Source of the DNA: Desulfosoma caldarium
GTDB taxonomy: Bacteria; Desulfobacterota; Syntrophobacteria; Syntrophobacterales; DSM-9756
Reading direction: 5' to 3'
Length of the DNA: 64,000 bases
Assembly: GCF_003751385.1 (NCBI RefSeq)
Contig: NZ_RJVA01000010.1
Coordinates: 434,001 to 498,000, forward strand
Position numbers and translations under genes: made by a program. How positions within the stretch are numbered: position 1 is the stretch's first letter; each line of letters begins with the position of its first letter. Below the pieces are notes generated by a model, which worked only from the letters and a program-made list of their open reading frames with translations, had not been told where the DNA came from and did no database searches. Below, in pieces: positions 8,505 to 17,911 of this stretch.

Positions 8505-9134
8505 GAACTTGTTACGAGCAGGGCCTTTTATCGCCTTTTTTGAAGCCCGCACGCAAGGGCAGCGTATCGCGGAGCACTGTGAAAGCACCCGGCGCCATGG
8601 GGCGCTTCGACACACCGAAGCGATGAGGCCACCTGCCAACAATAGCCCTGGCCGTCCTGATGGAGCGCCCCTTTGGTCCTGCCGTGCTCGTGCCTCCAAA
8701 GGCGCCGGGCCTGCTCGCCGTGTCCACATCACCTCTGACTTCGCCCCACAGAGATCGTCAATTCATTGACACCATGGCGTCCCCCACTTTTTGCCAAAAT
8801 CCTGACATTTTTGTTCCGATGAACGAAAGGAAACCGGTAGGAGCTGGTTCGAGCCGGCACAGCGTCACGCAATCTTTCCATCCTTTTGCGGAAGAAAACC
8901 CCACTGAAGCTGCGAAACCCTTTCATGTGATCGTGCTGCGCGCGGCACGGTGAAATACTTTGATTTTTCACTCAGCCCGCCGGACTTTTTCCGCCTTTTC
9001 TGCACTTCAAACACCCGCGCTCATCCAAAAAGCGCCGTCAAAGCCCGCTGCCCAGGGCACGGCGCTTGACCGCGCCACCTACGACCCGCCTTGTGTTTGC
9101 TTCGCCTCTCATGAAGCCATGGCACCTTATCTCG
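8505..9134 (+). other. Gene-free region upstream of the AMIN-TPR gene
   Basis: About 630 nt without a credible gene on either strand. The short frames here have biased composition and no motifs or ribosome sites. A weak AAGGCC/GGCCTT hairpin with T-runs around 8488-8540 may end the U32 transcript. The sigma-54-type promoter of the next gene follows at 9135. Confidence 0.5.
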
Positions 9135-9151
9135 CTGGTATGCCCGTTGCT
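9135..9151 (+). promoter_or_regulatory. Sigma-54 promoter of the AMIN-TPR/activator operon
   Basis: CTGGTATGCCCGTTGCT has GG at 9137-9138 and GC at 9149-9150 with exactly 10 nt between, matching TGGYAYG-N4-TTGCW. The predicted start of transcription is near 9162, giving a leader of about 130 nt to the ATG at 9295. Confidence 0.75.
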
Positions 9152-9294
9152 AAATTCAGGTACGGGACGTTCCATGATAAATGGCGAATCGCTCTGATAC
9201 GTCAATCAGAGCTTTCGTGCGTTCGTCGCCGGTGTGTTCCTCACGTGTTTGCGAGCATGCGCTTAGGAAGGGGCCCTTGAGAGGACAGATCCTC

Positions 9295-11691
9295 ATGAGA
9301 CAACAGACGTTGTGCGCCATGATTTTTCTTTTCTTGTTGATCCTTGGCGTTCCGGCGTGGAGTGCCACCGTTGTGCATGGCGTTCGTATCGGGCTTCATC
9401 CGACACACACGCGACTTGTGCTGGACTGTCAGGGGGATCGCTCTTTGAGGGTGGAGCGCCAATCGCCCCAAGAATGGGTTGTGACCTTTGATAGCATAGA
9501 AACGCCTCAAGGGAAAAACAGGCTTTCGCCGCAGCCTCGAGGGCGAATTCAAAAACTTCAGTGGGTTTCCAAAGGCTCGTCCGCTTTTTTGAAGGTTTTT
9601 CTTAAGGCTCCGCACACCGAAGCCAAAATTTTTACCCTGGAGGACTCTCTTCGACCGCCTGACGGCTATCGCCTGGTGATCGACTTTGGATTGCCCGGCG
9701 TGTCTTCTTGGGCCTGGGAACAAAACAAAACGTCACAGCCCCAGGAAGCCTTGAAAACGGAAAAGGCTGAAGGACCTTTGCCCATCCTTGAATCATCGTC
9801 TACGGCTCAGAATGGCGCGTCGATAGCCCGCACGAGCTCAAGCGCCGCACCGGCATCCTCGAGCCCTCAACCCATAACGGGCGCACCCTCGGCGCGAATC
9901 ACCCGTCCCATTGAGCCTCAATCCCTTTACGACATGGCAGACTTGGTCTACGAGGAACTTCGAAGCGGCCTGCCCCAGACGGCGGAAGAGATTGTGGCCG
10001 CCTATCAGAGAGCGCTTCACACCGACCCCCAGAATCCTCGGCGGGCTTCCGCCTTGCTGCGCTTGGCACAGACTCTGGATGGGGCCGGAGATGTCAAAAA
10101 ATCGGAACGCTTCTACCAGCGGATCATCGACGAGCATCCTCAGGATTACGCCGCAGCCTTGGCGTGGCTTCGCCTGGGAGAAATCCAGGCGAGCCGGGGC
10201 AATGTCCTCGAAGCCCTCAAAGCTTATCACGAGGCGGAAAGATTTTCATTGACAACCCCCGAACTCCTTCGAGTGCGATGGGGTTTGGCGCAGGTGTACC
10301 TGCAATCCGGCAAGGCGGCCGAAGCCCTGAATCTGCTCAAACGCCTGCTCGAAGAGCAGCCGGAAGCTTACATGGAAAAACCGGAAATCTATCGAACTCT
10401 TGGTGAGGCCGCCTTTGCCCAAAAGGAATGGGCCGCCAGTCGGTCCTATCTCATGCACTACATCAATTTGGTTTCCGACATTCCAGACAAGGATATTGTG
10501 CTGGCCCGCATCGCTGAAAGTTATCTTTATGAAGGCAACCGCACGCAGGCGGAGAAGCTCTATGCTTACATTCAAGTCCATTACCCCGATTCCGAAGGGG
10601 ACCTCATCGGTCGGCTACGCAAAGCCGAATATTACGAAACGCAAGGCCCTGAGCTGCAGCAAGAAGCCTTCAAAATCTACAAAGACCTTGAACTTCAACA
10701 GATCTCTGCGCCATTGAAACACTTTGTCCAGTTCAAGCTGGCCTATGGAGACTTCGTGGAGGGGCGCCATGAAAAAAGTCTGGAACGCATCAATGCTGTC
10801 CTCAAACCGGCGGAAAAGGCGCCTGTCTACGATGACCTTCGCGTTCTTCGCCGCAAGGTTTTGCAGGCCCTTGTGAAAAAGCGTTTTGAAGCGGCAGATG
10901 CCAAGGGCGTACTGTCTTTGTATGCGGAAGATCCCTTTGCGTTTCAAGAGGGGGAAGGGTTGGAGGCGCTGGCGTGTGTGGCCGAGGCCTATGAATCGCT
11001 GGGCTTCTATGCGGAAGCCATGGCCCTTTACGAGAATCTCGTCCACAAAGATCCCAAGCCGAAATGGCAACTGGCCGTCGCCCGCATGGCCTACGAGATG
11101 GAAAATCTGGAAAAAGCCCAAACCTTGTGCCTTGCCCTGAGTGATCCCAGCGTTGTGGACGCCAAGGAAAAGCTCTTGGTCCGCATCGCCTTTGCTCGAA
11201 AAGACTTCTCGACCGTCATTCAGGTCGGCAAATCTATTGCCAAGCGCCACGGTGGCGTGGCCCAATCCCCGCCTGAGGTGGCGGCCATGGTCGCTCTTAG
11301 CTTGTTTGAGATGGGAAAGGATGAGGCGGCTATAACGTGGGCTGAACCCTGCTTTGGCAACTCGGATTGGCAGGATTCTTCACTGCTGGTGGCCCTGAGC
11401 CTAAAGGCGAGTCGTTACAAGCAGAAAAACCGTATGTACGATCAAGCTCTTCAGTTGCTTGACCAAGGGATAGATAAGGTCCACTCAGAGGATCTGCGCA
11501 ACCAACTGCTCTATGAAAAGGCATCGCTCTTACTCGAACAAGACAGGCGGGAAGAAGCTGAAAAAGTCCTGACCACGCTTTTGCAATCGTCGAAAGAGTT
11601 GTGGAAAACCGCAGCAAAACAGAAACTCGATTACCTTCAGCTGCGCCCATGGAATTCCTGGATCCCGGAAAAGGACACGAACGCGTCATGA
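9295..11691 (+). CDS. AMIN-like domain and TPR repeat protein, probably flagellar
   Basis: A 798-residue exported protein. Residues 1-22 form a signal peptide (FLFLLILGVPAWSA). Residues about 25-125 resemble an AMIN domain (VRIGLHPTHTRLVLD, then GYRLVIDF), which targets envelope proteins to peptidoglycan or cell poles. A Ser/Thr/Pro linker follows, and about residues 190-780 contain many tetratricopeptide repeats (for example AYQRALHTDPQNPRRASALL). The ATG at 9295 with GAGAGGA upstream is chosen because the signal peptide follows at once. A near-consensus sigma-54 promoter and the adjacent flagellar activator gene suggest a role in the motor or its placement. The precise function is not known. 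Confidence 0.75.
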   Translation: MRQQTLCAMIFLFLLILGVPAWSATVVHGVRIGLHPTHTRLVLDCQGDRSLRVERQSPQEWVVTFDSIETPQGKNRLSPQPRGRIQKLQWVSKGSSAFLKVFLKAPHTEAKIFTLEDSLRPPDGYRLVIDFGLPGVSSWAWEQNKTSQPQEALKTEKAEGPLPILESSSTAQNGASIARTSSSAAPASSSPQPITGAPSARITRPIEPQSLYDMADLVYEELRSGLPQTAEEIVAAYQRALHTDPQNPRRASALLRLAQTLDGAGDVKKSERFYQRIIDEHPQDYAAALAWLRLGEIQASRGNVLEALKAYHEAERFSLTTPELLRVRWGLAQVYLQSGKAAEALNLLKRLLEEQPEAYMEKPEIYRTLGEAAFAQKEWAASRSYLMHYINLVSDIPDKDIVLARIAESYLYEGNRTQAEKLYAYIQVHYPDSEGDLIGRLRKAEYYETQGPELQQEAFKIYKDLELQQISAPLKHFVQFKLAYGDFVEGRHEKSLERINAVLKPAEKAPVYDDLRVLRRKVLQALVKKRFEAADAKGVLSLYAEDPFAFQEGEGLEALACVAEAYESLGFYAEAMALYENLVHKDPKPKWQLAVARMAYEMENLEKAQTLCLALSDPSVVDAKEKLLVRIAFARKDFSTVIQVGKSIAKRHGGVAQSPPEVAAMVALSLFEMGKDEAAITWAEPCFGNSDWQDSSLLVALSLKASRYKQKNRMYDQALQLLDQGIDKVHSEDLRNQLLYEKASLLLEQDRREEAEKVLTTLLQSSKELWKTAAKQKLDYLQLRPWNSWIPEKDTNAS

Positions 11692-11740
11692 TTCTCCACG
11701 ACATGGACGACTTGATCACGTAAGAGGAACGCTCAAAACG

Positions 11741-13075
11741 ATGCACGTCGCCTTGTTAGAAAGCCAGCCCACTCTCGGGGAATCACTGCGCACCGTCGTG
11801 GAAAATCTGGGGCACCGGTGCACCACGGTGCGGACCCTTTCCCACGCCTTGACTCTTGTGGAGAAAGATCCACCCCACGTGGCTTTTGTCACCCTGAACG
11901 GCCCACGGAAGGAATCTCTACATTTTCTTGAAAAAGTTCAGGCCCTGAACGATCCTTTTCCCATCATCGTGCTCAGCCCTCAGCCTTGCTTGGAAGACGC
12001 CGTGCAGGCCATGCAGCGGGGCGCTCAAGATTTTTGGGTGCTTCCGGTGGACCAGGAGCGGTTGCGCCAAACCCTTCTGTGGCTTGAAGAGCGCCGCAAA
12101 GCGGACGGTCTTGGGGAAAGAGCGCCGTCGGCGGCTCCCGGTGACGAAATTGTCACCCGAAATCCTGCCATGTTGAATTTGAAGAGAATCGCCCTGAAGG
12201 TGGCCGCCAGCAATGCCACGGTTTTCATTCAGGGGGAAAGCGGGACGGGCAAGGAACTTTTCGCCCGCTTTATCCACCGCAACAGTCGCCGAGCGCGTGG
12301 CCCGTTTTTGGCGGTCAATTGCGCCGCGCTTCCCGAAAACCTCTTGGAAAGCGAACTGTTTGGCTACGAAAAAGGGGCCTTTACGGGAGCCAACCGCCAG
12401 AGAAAAGGAAAATTTGAACTGGCCCATCAGGGAACGCTTCTTCTGGATGAAATCACAGAGATTCCCGTCCATCTTCAAGCCAAACTGCTGCGCGTTCTTC
12501 AAGAAGGGGAAATCGACCGGCTGGGGGGACGCTACCCCGTGCCCGTCGACGTCCGTGTCCTCAGCACCACGAACGTGGATGTGGCCGCCGCCGTTAGAGA
12601 ACAACGCTTTCGCAAAGACCTTTACTACCGCCTGAACGTCATTCCACTGAAGATTCCTCCATTGCGCGAACGCTTAGACGATATTCCCGTCTTGGTTGAT
12701 CACTTCTTGCATCGGTTTCAAAAGACCCTTGGTGCCTCCACGGTCAAGGTTTCACCGCAGACCCTGAAAAAACTTCAAAGCTACCCGTGGCCCGGCAACG
12801 TTCGAGAACTGGAAAACGTTTTGCAAAGGGCCGTGCTGCTTGCCGAAAAACCTGTCCTGGACCCCGAAGACCTGGAATTCGACCCCGTGGAAACCCACCA
12901 CAACGCCCCGCTACCCCTCATGAGCCTTGAGGAAATGGAGCGGCGCATGATTCAAAAAGCCCTGACCAAGACCGACGGCAACCGCACGCGAGCCGCGGAA
13001 ATTCTGGGCATCAGCGTCCGCACACTTCGAAACAAACTTCACGAATACGCCAAAGACTTCTCCGACAGGACGTGA
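11741..13075 (+). CDS. Sigma-54-dependent flagellar activator, FlbD/FlrC type
   Basis: A 444-residue NtrC-family regulator. Residues 1-120 form a receiver-like domain that lacks key residues: the phospho-Asp position reads VAFVTLNGP and the conserved Lys reads WVLPVD. The AAA+ domain has Walker A GESGTGKE near 165, the sigma-54 contact loop GAFTGA near 211 and Walker B GTLLLDEI near 231. The C-terminus has a Fis-type helix-turn-helix with GISVRTLRNKLHEY, typical of FlbD/FlrC. The gene sits between the AMIN-TPR gene and flgB, so it probably drives the sigma-54 promoters of this window. It likely does not depend on phosphorylation. Confidence 0.88.
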   Translation: MHVALLESQPTLGESLRTVVENLGHRCTTVRTLSHALTLVEKDPPHVAFVTLNGPRKESLHFLEKVQALNDPFPIIVLSPQPCLEDAVQAMQRGAQDFWVLPVDQERLRQTLLWLEERRKADGLGERAPSAAPGDEIVTRNPAMLNLKRIALKVAASNATVFIQGESGTGKELFARFIHRNSRRARGPFLAVNCAALPENLLESELFGYEKGAFTGANRQRKGKFELAHQGTLLLDEITEIPVHLQAKLLRVLQEGEIDRLGGRYPVPVDVRVLSTTNVDVAAAVREQRFRKDLYYRLNVIPLKIPPLRERLDDIPVLVDHFLHRFQKTLGASTVKVSPQTLKKLQSYPWPGNVRELENVLQRAVLLAEKPVLDPEDLEFDPVETHHNAPLPLMSLEEMERRMIQKALTKTDGNRTRAAEILGISVRTLRNKLHEYAKDFSDRT

Positions 13076-13376
13076 CACGCCCAGCCATTTTATTGACACT
13101 CTTACGGGGCCGGAAGATCGTCACTGTGGTGGCGCATCCTCCTGACCAGCCGGCTATGGACTCGGCGGCATGCTTGCGCCACGGGTTGATGAGCTTTTTT
13201 TATTTTCGATAAGGGTCCAGTCCCATGACTTTCAAGGGGTGGCCTTTGCCCGTCGCCCCAGGTGTGGACCACGAGGACGCGATCCCTTCGACGGGATAGG
13301 TCTTTGGAACCCCTTTCAACAAAGCCCTTTCTTCGTCGCTTCAGTAAGGGCGCAGGCGCTTTGGGGATTGTCGTGT
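13076..13376 (+). other. Leader region upstream of flgB
   Basis: About 300 nt between the activator and the flgB promoter. No gene is visible; a frame running from 13262 into flgB is just an N-terminal extension without a ribosome site. This is the likely place for upstream binding sites of the sigma-54 activator, but I cannot identify a clear palindrome. Confidence 0.45.
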
Positions 13377-13393
13377 CTGGTACGCACCTTGCT
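13377..13393 (+). promoter_or_regulatory. Sigma-54 promoter of flgB operon
   Basis: CTGGTACGCACCTTGCT has GG at 13379-13380 and GC at 13391-13392 with 10 nt between. The predicted transcription start is near 13404, 38 nt before the flgB ATG. Confidence 0.82.
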
Positions 13394-13441
13394 TACTTGG
13401 TGAGTGAGCGTTTTGGGGCAAATATAAAAGGAGGACGTTGC

Positions 13442-13828
13442 ATGGCACAAGGACATCCCATTGATCGTACGGTGAGCCTCATGCAGGATCGGCTCAACCT
13501 GAACGCCCTCACCCAAAAGGTGGTGGCGGCCAACCTGGCGAACATCAACACGCCTCGGTATGTGGCCAAGCGCCTTTCCTTTGAAGACATGCTCAAGGAA
13601 TCACTGGAAGAGAATGCCCTCTCCCTGGTGAAAACCTCCGCCGGGCATCGGGATCCCACGTCGGTGGAAGAGATCATGAGGGAACCCGAAATGGTGGAAG
13701 TAGGACCTGTGGATCTGGACGCCGAAATGGTGCTTTTGGCCCATAACAGTGTCGAATACCAGTTCATTTTGACCATGCTCAACAAAAAATTCAGTCTGTT
13801 ACGCACGGCGATTGAAGGAGGCCGTTGA
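13442..13828 (+). CDS. flgB: Flagellar proximal rod protein FlgB
   Basis: A 128-residue rod protein in the periplasmic axial structure, contacting FliE and the MS ring. It carries the rod-family N-terminal motif VVAANLANINTPRY near residues 30-43 and the C-terminal coiled-coil region around VEYQFILTMLNKKFSLLR. The ATG at 13442 has AAAAGGAGGA upstream; the frame continues 60 codons further up but without a ribosome site and across the promoter. It is the first gene of the flgBC-fliEFGHIJ operon. Its TGA overlaps the flgC ATG. Confidence 0.95.
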   Translation: MAQGHPIDRTVSLMQDRLNLNALTQKVVAANLANINTPRYVAKRLSFEDMLKESLEENALSLVKTSAGHRDPTSVEEIMREPEMVEVGPVDLDAEMVLLAHNSVEYQFILTMLNKKFSLLRTAIEGGR

Positions 13829-14265
13829 TGGATTTTGAAACCGCCATGAGAATCAGCGCTTCGGGGCTTCGCGCGCATCGAGCGTGGATCAATACGCTGT
13901 CGGCCAATTTGGCCAACATTAACACAACGCGAACGCCTGAAGGCACCCCTTACTTGCGCCGAACCCTCATCTTTGAGAGTGTCCCTTCGGACGAAAGCTT
14001 TGAAGCCGCCTTGCGGGAGGCCGTGGAAGGGGAACTGGACCGCGTGGAGGTGTCGGCTGTGGTTCCCGATGGACGGGACTTCAATTTGGTCTATGACCCC
14101 AACCATCCGGATGCCGACGCCGATGGCATGGTCCGGTTGCCCAACATCAATCCGGTGGAAGAAATGGCCAACATGCTTAACGCCGCCCGTTCTTATGAAG
14201 CCAACCTGGCAGCCCTCAATACGGCCAAGACCTTGGCCCTTCGGGCTTTGGAACTGGGTCGCTGA
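13828..14265 (+). CDS. flgC: Flagellar proximal rod protein FlgC
   Basis: A 145-residue rod subunit assembled after FlgB. The N-terminus has SASGLRAHRAWINTLSANLANINTT-like spacing (residues 9-33), typical of axial proteins, and the C-terminus has VEEMANMLNAARSYEANLAALNTAK-type helix (about residues 111-136). The ATG at 13828 overlaps the flgB stop (TGATG), with GAAGGAGG upstream, so translation is probably coupled. Length is normal for FlgC. Confidence 0.95.
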   Translation: MDFETAMRISASGLRAHRAWINTLSANLANINTTRTPEGTPYLRRTLIFESVPSDESFEAALREAVEGELDRVEVSAVVPDGRDFNLVYDPNHPDADADGMVRLPNINPVEEMANMLNAARSYEANLAALNTAKTLALRALELGR

Positions 14266-14287
14266 GGCCCTTTAGGAGGCCGAGTTC

Positions 14288-14584
14288 ATGCGTATCGAAC
14301 AAACTTGGAGCCCGATCAGAAACCCTCAAGAGCCGCTCCACGGCAAGGCCGCATCGGGGCAAGGGCCTTCCTTTGTGGAAGAACTTAAGGCCGCCGTTCA
14401 TAGAACCAACGAGCTGCAAAACCAAGCTGAAAAGGCCATGATAGATGGCGCGCTTCGCGGCGCGAAAAACATTCACGAAACCATGATCGCACTACAAGAA
14501 GCCGAGATCGGTCTCAAGATGCTGGTGCGGTTTCGGGACAAGGCTCTGGAAGCTTATCAGGAAATCATGCGGATGCAGTTCTAG
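14288..14584 (+). CDS. fliE: Flagellar hook-basal body protein FliE
   Basis: A 98-residue protein that links the MS ring (FliF) to the rod in the periplasm. The C-terminal half shows the family pattern HETMIALQEAEIGLKMLVRF followed by YQEIMRMQF. It sits between flgC and fliF, the common position, and TTAGGAGG precedes the ATG. No signal peptide is expected because it leaves through the flagellar export gate. Confidence 0.95.
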   Translation: MRIEQTWSPIRNPQEPLHGKAASGQGPSFVEELKAAVHRTNELQNQAEKAMIDGALRGAKNIHETMIALQEAEIGLKMLVRFRDKALEAYQEIMRMQF

Positions 14585-14610
14585 TCGCCGGACAAGGAGG
14601 CCTGTGATCC

Positions 14611-16191
14611 ATGGATAGACTTCGGCTCCTTTTCGCCCAAGCGCGCCAAAGCTTTACAAGCCTTTCTTTACCTCAGAAGATCCTTTCCATTGGTTCCGTT
14701 GTGCTTCTTGCGGCAAGTCTGGTGTACCTGGCCTACTCCATCAATCGGGTGGACTATGTGCCTTTGATCTCCGATCTCTCCGAAACGGATCTGGCCTCCA
14801 TCGTCAATGTGCTTAAAGAAAAAAAGATCACCTACAAGCTCACAGGATCCAACGCCGTATCGGTCCCCAGGGAAAAGCTCTACGAAACTCGCCTACTTTT
14901 GGCCTCACAAGGGCTGCCTCGAGGATCCGGAATGGGTTTTGAGATCTTCGACCAGCAGCGCTTAGGTAGCACAGAATTTGTGCAGCAGATCAATTATCAG
15001 AGAGCACTTCAAGGGGAGTTGGGCCGAACCATTGCCCAGATGGAGGAAGTTCAGGAGTGCCGGGTGCATTTGACTCTACCGGAGGAAGCACTTTTCAAGG
15101 AAGACCAGAAGCCGGCTCGAGCCTCCGTCTTTTTGAAGCTCAAACCGGGAGCCAAGCTGGGCGTCAAACAGTTGCACGCCGTAGCCCATTTGGTCTCCAG
15201 CGCCGTTAAAGGACTTGACCCAGAAAACGTCACCATTATGAGCACCGACGGCAAGGTGTTTTTTCGCAAGGAGGGATCCTCGGACGATCAGTTCATGAGC
15301 CCCACGCAACTGGAGATTAAGAACCGGCTAGAAGACGACCTGCGAACCAAGGTGGAAAGCATGTTGGCCCGCGTGGTGGGGGCAGACAAAGTCACGGCGC
15401 AGGTTTCCGTCGAGCTGGATTTCAGCCGCCTGGAGATGGCTGAAGACATCTATGATCCAGACAGTGCCGTGGTGCGCAGTCAGCAAAGAGTCCTAGAAAA
15501 CTCACAGGGTGCGGCGTCGAAGGCGCGAGGTAATCCGGACGCCCCCATCAACATTGAAGGCAGGTTATTGCAAACCGATAACACGCAGCCCAAAAGCTTC
15601 AGCAGGCAAAAAGAAACGGTAAACTACGAGATCAATCGCGTGAGCCGTCAAATTCTGCGCGCTCCAGGGACCATTAAGAAGCTTTCGGTGGCCGTCATCG
15701 TGGACGGCCCCTACCAGACACAGCCGGGGCCAAACGGAGGTACGGAAAGGGTTTTCGTGGGCCGAAGTCCTCAAGAGCTGAGGACTTTGGAGGATCTCGT
15801 GAAAAAGGCCGTGGGATTTGACGACGCTCGAGGTGACCAGGTGAGCGTTTCCAACGTGGCTTTTGCGGTGGAATCTGAAAGCTTCGCCTCGGTTCCCATG
15901 GAGAACAAATATCTTGCGTTCCTGAGAAAACACCAGCAGCTTCTTTTCAACGTGCTGTTGACCGTGCTGGTTTTTGTCTTTGTCGTTCGCCCCTTTATGA
16001 AGCGCTTTCAAAGAATGGGACAAGAAGAAGAGAGTGCCGAAACACCCCCCGCCCTTCCGGAAGGGGCTTCAGAAGAACTGATCGAAGGGCCACGCGCTCT
16101 ACCCCTACGCGATCAGGTAACAGCTTTGATTCAGGAAAATCCCCTGCAGGCCGCGCAGGTCATTCGAGCCTGGATGCGAGAGGAGGGCTAA
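14611..16191 (+). CDS. fliF: Flagellar MS-ring protein FliF
   Basis: A 526-residue inner-membrane ring protein. There are two membrane helices, about residues 24-43 and 440-459, enclosing the large periplasmic ring-building domains (YLAYSINRVDYVPL after the first helix; RVHLTLPEEALF near 150; QILRAPGTIKKLSVAVIV near 347). The cytoplasmic tail ends with a conserved FliG-binding segment, VTALIQENPLQAAQVIRAWM. AAGGAGG lies upstream of the ATG. The tail is rich in Glu/Pro just before the binding helix. Confidence 0.96.
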   Translation: MDRLRLLFAQARQSFTSLSLPQKILSIGSVVLLAASLVYLAYSINRVDYVPLISDLSETDLASIVNVLKEKKITYKLTGSNAVSVPREKLYETRLLLASQGLPRGSGMGFEIFDQQRLGSTEFVQQINYQRALQGELGRTIAQMEEVQECRVHLTLPEEALFKEDQKPARASVFLKLKPGAKLGVKQLHAVAHLVSSAVKGLDPENVTIMSTDGKVFFRKEGSSDDQFMSPTQLEIKNRLEDDLRTKVESMLARVVGADKVTAQVSVELDFSRLEMAEDIYDPDSAVVRSQQRVLENSQGAASKARGNPDAPINIEGRLLQTDNTQPKSFSRQKETVNYEINRVSRQILRAPGTIKKLSVAVIVDGPYQTQPGPNGGTERVFVGRSPQELRTLEDLVKKAVGFDDARGDQVSVSNVAFAVESESFASVPMENKYLAFLRKHQQLLFNVLLTVLVFVFVVRPFMKRFQRMGQEEESAETPPALPEGASEELIEGPRALPLRDQVTALIQENPLQAAQVIRAWMREEG

Positions 16192-16194
16192 GCC

Positions 16195-17196
16195 ATGGCC
16201 AAGTTGACAGGAATGCAGAAAGCGGCGGTCGTGCTTCTGGCCCTCGGCGAGGCCGGCTCAGCTCCAATACTCAGGAACCTGACACCTCAGGAAATCCAAA
16301 AGCTCGGATTGCACATGGCCCGAATGGACGATGTGGACAAGGAAACCGTGGACGCACTGCTTAAGGACTTCCTGCAACACATGGAAAAAGAACCCGCGGT
16401 TCAAATTCCAGGAAACGTGCTACTCAAAAAGCTTTTGCCAGCCGTCTTGCCACCGGAAGAAGCCGGAGCGGTGCTGAGTAAGATTGAAGAAGAAAACCAA
16501 AAAGTGCCCTTCAAGAACCTTCAGGATGTGGATAGTCGCGTTCTGGCCAATTTCATTCGCAATGAACATCCGCAGACCATCTCGGTTATTCTGGTGCACC
16601 TGGATCACGAAAAGGCCAGCGAAGTGTTGTCGCTTCTTCCGGAAAATCTGCAATTTGAAGTGATTAATCGCATCGCCACGCTGGAAACGGTTCCGCCGGA
16701 TTTATTGCGCGAAGTGGACGAGGTGCTGGAAAAGGAACTGCTGTCCATGGCCGATGAAGGCTACAAGGTGGTGGGCGGCGTGCAAACCGTGGCGGAACTA
16801 CTCAACCGCTGTGATCGCCGCACCAGCGACGGCATCCTTCAAGCTCTAGAAGACTACGACGCGGAACTGGCCGACAGTGTTCGTAACCTCATGTTTGTCT
16901 TCGATGATCTCGTGAACGTCAATGACCAGGGCATTCGAGAGCTGCTCAAAGAGATCACCAACGAAGACCTCACCCTGGCCCTCAAGACGGCCTCAGATGA
17001 AGTCAAGAACAAGATTTTCAAGAACCTGTCTCAGCGTGCGGCCCAAATGCTCATGGAAGATATGGAAGTCATGGGACCGGTGCGGCTCAGCGACGTGGAA
17101 GCGGCGCAGCGTAACATCCTCAATGTGGCCCGAAAACTGGAAAAAGAGGGCCGGCTCATCCTAGCCAGAGGAGACGGCGGCGATGCCCTCGTTTAA
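16195..17196 (+). CDS. fliG: Flagellar motor switch protein FliG
   Basis: A 333-residue C-ring protein that binds FliF through its N-terminal domain and MotA through its C-terminal domain. Middle-domain motif EHPQTISVILVHL appears near residue 121 and the C-terminal torque helix region appears as VNVNDQGIRELLKEITNEDLTL near 240 and MLMEDMEVMGPVR near 283. It begins 4 nt after fliF and overlaps fliH by 14 nt, so the trio is tightly coupled. Length is normal. Confidence 0.96.
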   Translation: MAKLTGMQKAAVVLLALGEAGSAPILRNLTPQEIQKLGLHMARMDDVDKETVDALLKDFLQHMEKEPAVQIPGNVLLKKLLPAVLPPEEAGAVLSKIEEENQKVPFKNLQDVDSRVLANFIRNEHPQTISVILVHLDHEKASEVLSLLPENLQFEVINRIATLETVPPDLLREVDEVLEKELLSMADEGYKVVGGVQTVAELLNRCDRRTSDGILQALEDYDAELADSVRNLMFVFDDLVNVNDQGIRELLKEITNEDLTLALKTASDEVKNKIFKNLSQRAAQMLMEDMEVMGPVRLSDVEAAQRNILNVARKLEKEGRLILARGDGGDALV

Positions 17197-17911
17197 GGTG
17201 CTCAAGGGAACCGACCGTGCCGGCGTGTCCCGTTTTGCCTTTGAACCCCTTGACCCCAAATCTCTGCAGGAAGGGGGATCAAGGTCTTCCGAAGGCTCGG
17301 TGCCTTCGAAAGAGTCCATGGAAGTTTCAGGCCACAATCCATTGGATGATCTGGAAGAATTGGTGCGACAACGCTTACTCGAAGCCGAAAGGCGCGCCGA
17401 AGAACTGGAAAGGGAAGCCTATCAAAAGGGGTATGAACAGGGACAAAAGGACGGTTACGCCTTTGGAGCCAGCGGCATCGAAAAAATCCGTGAACGGTTA
17501 AACTCTCTGGCCGCCTCTCTGGAGCAAATTCCCCAGCAGGTGCTCCACGAGTACCGCGACTGGCTCATTGAAGCGGCCCTGACCCTGAGCCGGCATCTGT
17601 TGACGGAGGCTGTTTCCATCAATCCCACGGTTTTGGAAAGCCTGGTCGATCACATTCTTGAGCACATGGATCGATCCCATGCCATCACCATCGTCCTTCA
17701 CCCTAACGACCGAGATCTTCTACAGAAACACGGCGTGCTAGAACGATGGCTGTCGCCTCCGCCAAAAGGTCAGGCAAGCCTTCAAGTGACGGTCGATCCC
17801 AGCATTCAGCGAGGCGGCTGCCGCTTCGAAAGTGCGATGCAGGACATCGATGCACTGGTGGAAACCCGCTTAAGAAACCTTCGGGAGATTCTCTTCAGCC
17901 ATGCCCTCTGA
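17183..17911 (+). CDS. fliH: Flagellar export ATPase regulator FliH
   Basis: A 242-residue cytoplasmic protein that holds FliI and links it to FliN. It has a charged N-terminus, a coiled-coil with a glycine-type repeat region (AYQKGYEQGQKDGYAFGASG near residue 77), and a C-terminal FliH/YscL domain ending in RGGCRFESAMQDIDALVETRL. It overlaps fliG by 14 nt and fliI by 11 nt. Confidence 0.92.
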   Translation: MPSFKVLKGTDRAGVSRFAFEPLDPKSLQEGGSRSSEGSVPSKESMEVSGHNPLDDLEELVRQRLLEAERRAEELEREAYQKGYEQGQKDGYAFGASGIEKIRERLNSLAASLEQIPQQVLHEYRDWLIEAALTLSRHLLTEAVSINPTVLESLVDHILEHMDRSHAITIVLHPNDRDLLQKHGVLERWLSPPPKGQASLQVTVDPSIQRGGCRFESAMQDIDALVETRLRNLREILFSHAL

